From: Calditrichia bacterium
GTDB taxonomy: Bacteria; Calditrichota; Calditrichia; RBG-13-44-9; J042
Reading direction: 5' to 3'
Assembly (NCBI GenBank): GCA_030430345.1
Contig: JAUIFT010000248.1
Location: 1-5,437 of the forward strand
DNA length: 5,437 nt
Of the stretch, positions 1 to 3,687 are shown one piece after another. The notes below the pieces were generated by a model. The model was not told where the DNA came from and did not search any database. It was given only the letters and a program-made list of their open reading frames with translations. The position numbers and the translations under genes are program-made. The stretch's first letter is position 1. The number at the start of each line of letters is the position of its first letter.

Positions 1-1
1 C

Positions 2-976
2 AACGCCTATATTGCCAGTGGCACGGAAAGCGGAGATGTGTATATCTGGTCCGGCGCTGGGGAACAAAAAGCAAAAATGAACCACACCGACGCGGTGCTT
101 ATGACGACGATTTCTCCGGATGAAAGTCAAATTCTAACCGCCTCCCGGGATAAGACCGCCCGCCTGTGGTCGATTCACGGGGCGATGATCGTTAACCTGC
201 CGCATGACAGCACTGTTTACTCGGCAAAATTCTCCCCGGATGGCGGTAAAATACTGACAGCTTCCCTGGATGGCGCGGCGCGGCTTTGGTCTGCCCGGGG
301 GGAACTCCTGGAAAACTATGCCCATGATGATTGGGTGATATCTGCCAGTTTCTCTCCGGATGGTGGAAAAGTGCTTACCGCTTCCGGAGACTCAACTGCC
401 CGGCTGTGGACCTTAAGCGGTGATCTGCTAACTACTTTCCGTCACGACAGCTCACTCTTCTCAGCAGAATTTTCCCCGGACGGCAAATCAGTGCTAACCA
501 CCTCCTGGGATAATACTGCCCGGCTCTGGGGAACAAATGGGGATTCCCTGGCTACTTACCGCCATAACGGCACGGTTACCCGGGGAATATTTTCTCCGGA
601 CAACCAAACAATCCTGACGACCTCCTGGGATAATACTGCCCGGCTCTGGAAAAAAAGCGGAGAACAGCTGGCGGCGCTGAGACACGACGATTGGATTGTT
701 AATGGCGCTTTTTCCCCTGATGGTGGCCAGTTGCTAACAATTTCCGATGACAATACCGCTAAGCTTTGGTCTCTGGATGGCGAAGAATTGGCAATGTTTG
801 CTCACTCTGGCGGTATAACAGCCGGGCGTTTTACTGCGGATGGATTACAAATATTAACCGCATCTTCCGACGGCACTGTGCGCCTCTGGAAAACCGCCGA
901 TGGCATCTTTCAGTGGCTTCAGCAAATGCCGGTCTACAAGCTGACCGAGAAAGATCGTCAACTGTTTAATTTCTAA
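2..976 (+). CDS. WD40-repeat beta-propeller protein, C-terminal part (5' end outside window)
   Basis: The frame is open from the first base, and the GTG at 38 falls inside a repeat (GDVYIW), so the true start lies upstream; 324 residues are visible. Eight WD40 units are seen, each ending in W after a motif such as TARLW, with Trp codons at 47, 167, 287, 407, 527, 647, 767 and 887. Each unit reads roughly HD..V..A.FSPDGG.ILTAS.D.TARLW; the classical GH is replaced by HD and the last unit has HS. A short non-repeat tail (PVYKLTEKDRQLFNF) ends the protein at the TAA at 974-976. WD40 propellers are protein-binding scaffolds; the seven or eight blades are enough for a closed propeller. The tail resembles the ends of bacterial WD40 proteins that carry a signalling or ATPase domain at the N-terminus, but that comparison is from memory. 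Location in the cell cannot be judged without the N-terminus. Family call is secure; the role is unknown. Confidence 0.95.
   Translation, partial: NAYIASGTESGDVYIWSGAGEQKAKMNHTDAVLMTTISPDESQILTASRDKTARLWSIHGAMIVNLPHDSTVYSAKFSPDGGKILTASLDGAARLWSARGELLENYAHDDWVISASFSPDGGKVLTASGDSTARLWTLSGDLLTTFRHDSSLFSAEFSPDGKSVLTTSWDNTARLWGTNGDSLATYRHNGTVTRGIFSPDNQTILTTSWDNTARLWKKSGEQLAALRHDDWIVNGAFSPDGGQLLTISDDNTAKLWSLDGEELAMFAHSGGITAGRFTADGLQILTASSDGTVRLWKTADGIFQWLQQMPVYKLTEKDRQLFNF
50..889 (+). repeat. Seven tandem 120-bp WD40-coding units
   Basis: Measured from Trp codon to Trp codon, seven complete units of exactly 120 bp (40 residues) follow each other with no insertion or deletion. The FSPD-coding segment recurs at 112, 232, 352, 472, 592 and 712, and as FTAD at 832. 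An eighth, partial unit precedes position 50. These are coding repeats, diverged mostly at surface-loop positions. Confidence 0.93.
500..649 (+). repeat. 30-bp identical segment in two neighbouring WD40 units (500-529 and 620-649)
   Basis: Positions 500-529 and 620-649 are identical at all 30 bases and encode the same residues (TSWDNTARLW, plus the end of the preceding Thr codon). The flanking bases differ at once (499 c versus 619 g; 530 g versus 650 a). Synonymous sites match too, which other unit pairs do not show to this extent, so a recent duplication or gene conversion between these blades is likely. Confidence 0.85.
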
Positions 977-1071
977 AACATCTGCTTTTCCGGGCTTAAT
1001 GACCAACTTTTCCAATAGCCTGGGATAATTGAGGTATAAAGCTGAACCTGGAAAGTTGCAAAGGAGAGAGA

Positions 1072-1152
1072 ATGCTTTTATACCTATATAGCTTTGAAGT
1101 TAAAAGTTTCTTTGGTAAATTCAATAATTACAGGGACGGACAGGTCGATTGA
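1072..1152 (+). CDS. Possible 26-residue small ORF
   Basis: ATG at 1072 is preceded by AAGGAGAGAG at 1061-1070, one of the strongest Shine-Dalgarno matches in the window, at good spacing. The ORF (MLLYLYSFEVKS... to ...GQVD) ends at TGA 1150-1152, 123 bp before the next gene and in the same reading frame as it. The product has a hydrophobic aromatic start but no recognised family. It could be a leader peptide, a small protein, the decayed start of an older gene, or chance. Only the ribosome binding site supports it. Confidence 0.25.
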   Translation: MLLYLYSFEVKSFFGKFNNYRDGQVD

Positions 1153-1263
1153 AGTTTGGCACACCATTCATGATTCGATATTGTTTTGCAAAAGTATAGA
1201 TACGGAGGGTTGGTTGAAATAGGTCAATTTATCTCAGCAATACATTCAACCAGAACAAAGTGT

Positions 1264-1271
1264 GGAGAGAG
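1264..1271 (+). promoter_or_regulatory. Ribosome binding site deciding the start at 1276
   Basis: GGAGAGAG at 1264-1271 lies just before ATG 1276. It supports this start over the in-frame TTG at 1186, which would add 30 residues of non-signal-like sequence ahead of the signal peptide and has no purine-rich site at proper spacing. Confidence 0.75.
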
Positions 1272-1275
1272 CACT

Positions 1276-2049
1276 ATGATTAAGGAAAAGAGTGAAAAAC
1301 AACGGGCGGCTTCTATCCTGGCTTTTTCCCTGATTCTACTAATGGGAATAAGCGCTGCGTTGCAGGGACAAATCAAACGCAAACACCTCTACAAGTTTCG
1401 CGACAATAATCGCTTCGAAGGGATTAAAACCAAAAAGTGGAAACCGGTATCGGGAACTCTGGAACTCAGTTCTTTTATGATTGTCGATCAGAACTGGCTG
1501 GCAGCTAATGATGCAGCTAAAAATGATTCAATTACAATTCACTTTTATTCGCCAGTTTCCGGTAAAATCAAACCTTCCATCTACTATCGGAAGATTAAAT
1601 ATTTCATGAATCCGAAAGCGGAACAGTTTAAAAAAGGATGGAACACTTTCTCCTGGTCCGCAGCGATTCTCAACGAAGTCGATATTCCCCTGAGTAAACT
1701 CAACGGTGTTGTTGAAGCGAATAAAGGAAATAGTAAGATCTGGGTCCCGGTCAGTTTTGAAAAACCAACAGGTGCGGGAACGAAAGCAGTTGCGCAAGTA
1801 ACATTGGTGCCGGATAAGGACATGATATTGGATGTTGTTCTCATCTCGCAGGCATCCGGCAAGGCAATCAAATCCTGGGAAGATCTTTCCGTAAAGTCCG
1901 ATGCGCCGCATATCATAACCCTGCCGAAAGAAGTGCTTTCCGGAAAAGTCTCTGATTATTCGATAATTGCCACGGAAAAGTCTAATGCCGGGGCACAATT
2001 TGAGGTTGTGCGTAAGCATACATTTCACATCGCTATGTTTAAGAACTAG
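1276..2049 (+). CDS. Exported protein of unknown family, probably two beta-sandwich domains
   Basis: The 257-residue product starts MIKEKSEKQR and has a hydrophobic stretch at about residues 11-29, then SAA followed by LQGQ. This is a signal peptide with a likely cut after Ala28, so the mature protein should be in the periplasm or outside. I do not recognise the family. The mature part alternates short hydrophobic strands with polar turns and looks all-beta. A first region, about 38-165, is rich in Lys and aromatic residues (YYRKIKYF at 103-110, KKGWNTFSW at 119-127). A second, about 170-257, has strands such as AQVTLVP and MILDVVLI, in the manner of Fn3- or FlgD-like sandwiches; this domain split is inference. 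There are no Cys residues and no catalytic motif. The next gene starts 83 bp downstream with the protease, and both are exported, so a shared envelope role is plausible. Existence is well supported; function is not. Confidence 0.85.
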   Translation: MIKEKSEKQRAASILAFSLILLMGISAALQGQIKRKHLYKFRDNNRFEGIKTKKWKPVSGTLELSSFMIVDQNWLAANDAAKNDSITIHFYSPVSGKIKPSIYYRKIKYFMNPKAEQFKKGWNTFSWSAAILNEVDIPLSKLNGVVEANKGNSKIWVPVSFEKPTGAGTKAVAQVTLVPDKDMILDVVLISQASGKAIKSWEDLSVKSDAPHIITLPKEVLSGKVSDYSIIATEKSNAGAQFEVVRKHTFHIAMFKN

Positions 2050-2132
2050 CTGTTTCTGCAATGATCCCGGGCTTGGCTGCAATATGATGAACCGGCCTTT
2101 TACCACCACTATTAGCCAACAAGGAGCGGTAA

Positions 2133-3611
2133 ATGAAACGTTTTTTCTTGATGAGTGCAGTAATGTTTCTGGTAATGTCTATTCCTTTGCCGGTAACGGC
2201 GCAAGACAACACAACCACTGGTAATACCCCGCTGGAAATCTTTCAAAAAGTTGAAAGTAGTTTCTTTCATCTGAATGATGGCCGAAACGAAAGCTTTGGC
2301 TGGTATCTCGCCGGGGCAAAAAGCAAGAAATTCATCTACCTTCTCGGTCTGAATACCCTGGCAGTAGGTATCGAAACCAGGATGACCTACACAAACCTTG
2401 AAGGCAAAAACAAAGAGGCGGAAGCTGAGGAGTTTAACGGGGATGAGGGACTCGGTATCGCTATTTACAAAGTAAAAGCATCAACAAAAAATTTGCTCCC
2501 AATAACCCGTCACCCGAATATTAAAGAAGGACTGCAGGCGACATTGTGGACGCTAGGACCGGCAAACGCCCGGGGCAATCTTGTCAGTGTTACCGTTGGA
2601 GAACTCGCGGCAGACAAGAAATCTTTCCGTGTTAATGCCGAACTCGGGAATGATTTCGCCGGCAAGCCAGTTTTTGATAGTGCCGGCATGGTGCTCGGCA
2701 TCATTACTGCTAAAAATGATGATGGCAGTTATAGCGCCGTCGCGATCACACCGATTATCGATCTCGCGGTGACATCCTTTGCCGGTCTGGACCTCTATCC
2801 GATCTGGCAGGAGGTTTATCCCACCCAGTTTGCCATGGAAAAGGTGCGGGCCAGTACCGCTTTGCTGGATACGGAAAAACCCGGCGCCGGATTTTTTATC
2901 GGTCGGGATAAAAATGAATCCGGGTACATACTGACTGCAAATCATGTCGTCGAATCCGACCCGGAATTTTTTAGCATTTCCTTTTCCGATTATCTCCAGG
3001 AAGATATTCTTGGCAAGGTGATGGGGGAAACACAAAACGTCGATCTGGACCTGGCAATTGTAAAGGTGGAAAACAGTCCACCGGTACGCCCGGTAACCTT
3101 CTGGACCGTTGCTGATCTTAAACGGCTGGAAAAAGTTTTTGCACCGCAGACTGTCGCAAATGTTGGCTACTCCGCAGAATATGATGAAGAGAACAATTTC
3201 TTCCAGTATAAATACGGATCTATGACCAAGGTGACGGATAAAACTATCGAAACCGATCTACCCCTGCAAAGCGGGGATAGCGGTGGACCGTTATTTAATG
3301 AAAATGCGGAAATCGTCGGCATCAATCTGAAAACTGAACTTTCGGAAGAAAGTGCGGACTCGCTTTCCATCGCCAGCAATATTCGCACCTTGTTGGAATA
3401 TCTCGATAGTAATACCAAGTCAATAGAATTTACCGAAAAGTGGCAGTTTCTTGAGAAACCAACTTTTTGGAAGAAAAATCGCTCCTGGATTATACCGGTA
3501 ACCGCGGCGTCCGCTGTTGGTGCTGGGGTTTTTATCGCTACGGGAGGCCAAACACCTCCGCCGGATCTCTCCGGCATCGATGCTGTTGGCTTTCCAGCCA
3601 TCGGTAATTGA
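2133..3611 (+). CDS. Exported trypsin-like (S1 fold) serine protease with an N-terminal pseudoprotease domain
   Basis: The start is ATG 2133, behind AAGGAG at 2121-2126. Residues 1-23 form a signal peptide with a cut at VTA|Q. Residues about 240-425 are a trypsin/HtrA-like protease domain with an intact triad: His271 in TANHVV, Asp306 in DLAIVKV and Ser383 in GDSGGPLF. It should cleave peptide bonds outside the cytoplasm. Residues about 36-215 appear to be a second copy of the fold that has lost all three residues. GWYLAGAKSKKFIYLLGLN (56-74) lines up without gaps with 253-271 and puts Asn74 at the His position. GIAIYKV puts Gly108 at the Asp position, and FAGKPVFD puts Ala176 at the Ser position. 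No PDZ domain follows, unlike DegP/DegS. After a polar linker (KKNR at 447-450) comes a hydrophobic Ala/Gly-rich segment at about 452-470 and a 22-residue Pro-containing tail, possibly a membrane anchor. At 492 residues it is about twice a single S1 domain. Protease call is firm; the pseudodomain rests on my manual alignment. Confidence 0.93.
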   Translation: MKRFFLMSAVMFLVMSIPLPVTAQDNTTTGNTPLEIFQKVESSFFHLNDGRNESFGWYLAGAKSKKFIYLLGLNTLAVGIETRMTYTNLEGKNKEAEAEEFNGDEGLGIAIYKVKASTKNLLPITRHPNIKEGLQATLWTLGPANARGNLVSVTVGELAADKKSFRVNAELGNDFAGKPVFDSAGMVLGIITAKNDDGSYSAVAITPIIDLAVTSFAGLDLYPIWQEVYPTQFAMEKVRASTALLDTEKPGAGFFIGRDKNESGYILTANHVVESDPEFFSISFSDYLQEDILGKVMGETQNVDLDLAIVKVENSPPVRPVTFWTVADLKRLEKVFAPQTVANVGYSAEYDEENNFFQYKYGSMTKVTDKTIETDLPLQSGDSGGPLFNENAEIVGINLKTELSEESADSLSIASNIRTLLEYLDSNTKSIEFTEKWQFLEKPTFWKKNRSWIIPVTAASAVGAGVFIATGGQTPPPDLSGIDAVGFPAIGN

Positions 3612-3634
3612 GATGGCCTGCTAGTGAATGAAAT

Positions 3635-3664
3635 ATGTTAAAACATGCTTGAAATGTTTTTCAA
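3635..3664 (+). other. Overlapping AT-rich inverted repeats between protease and Asp-box genes
   Basis: Three small, mutually exclusive stems can form: ATGTT 3635-3639 with AACAT 3642-3646; AAAACAT 3640-3646 with ATGTTTT 3654-3660; and TTGAAA 3649-3654 with TTTCAA 3659-3664. Each has at most one G-C pair, so they are weak. The second resembles a very poor intrinsic terminator. They could also be chance in an AT-rich 76-bp gap. Confidence 0.2.
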
Positions 3665-3676
3665 AACTGTATTACA

Positions 3677-3683
3677 GGAGAGA
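3677..3683 (+). promoter_or_regulatory. Ribosome binding site for the Asp-box propeller gene
   Basis: GGAGAGA at 3677-3683 precedes ATG 3688. The nearer ATG at 3683 reads ATG CGA TGA and stops at once, so 3688 is the start; it opens directly into a good signal peptide. Confidence 0.75.
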
Positions 3684-3687
3684 TGCG

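Larger units (their letters stand above)
977..1275. other. AT-rich intergenic region of 299 bp
   Basis: This gap separates the WD40 gene from the exported-protein gene. It contains no convincing terminator: the best inverted pair, CCGGGC near 990 with GCCTGG near 1018, has a G-T pair, a loop of over 20 bases and no T run. It has no clear sigma70 promoter; TTGCAA at 1056 with TATACC at 1079 has 17-bp spacing but only about 8 of 12 consensus matches and overlaps a ribosome binding site. One 26-codon ORF (1072-1152) is listed separately. The length makes a promoter for the downstream genes likely, but its position is not visible. Confidence 0.6.

Noticed and set aside
50..889. Regular 120-bp periodicity as a CRISPR or satellite array
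   Set aside because: The whole stretch is coding, with units matching WD40 blades, and there is no repeat-spacer pattern.
38..976. Complete WD40 gene starting at GTG 38
   Set aside because: The codon encodes Val inside a repeat, and the frame is open back to base 2 with sequence that fits the same repeat.
1157..1172. Sigma54-like promoter (TGGCAC at 1157-1162)
   Set aside because: The -12 element is missing; the bases at the required spacing are TCATG, with no GC.
1186..1275. Longer version of the exported protein starting at TTG 1186
   Set aside because: It would bury the signal peptide behind 30 residues and has no ribosome binding site, while ATG 1276 has a good one.
1528..2109. Minus-strand ORF of 193 codons
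   Set aside because: It is antisense to the exported-protein gene, has scattered Cys/Arg/His typical of shadow frames, and lacks a ribosome binding site or family match.
2050..2132. Terminator or promoter in the gap before the protease
   Set aside because: No stable stem with a T run and no paired -35/-10 elements were found; only the AAGGAG site at 2121-2126 is clear.
2553..3035. Minus-strand ORF of 160 codons (and another at 3167-3601)
   Set aside because: Both are antisense to the protease, whose catalytic motifs prove the + strand frame.
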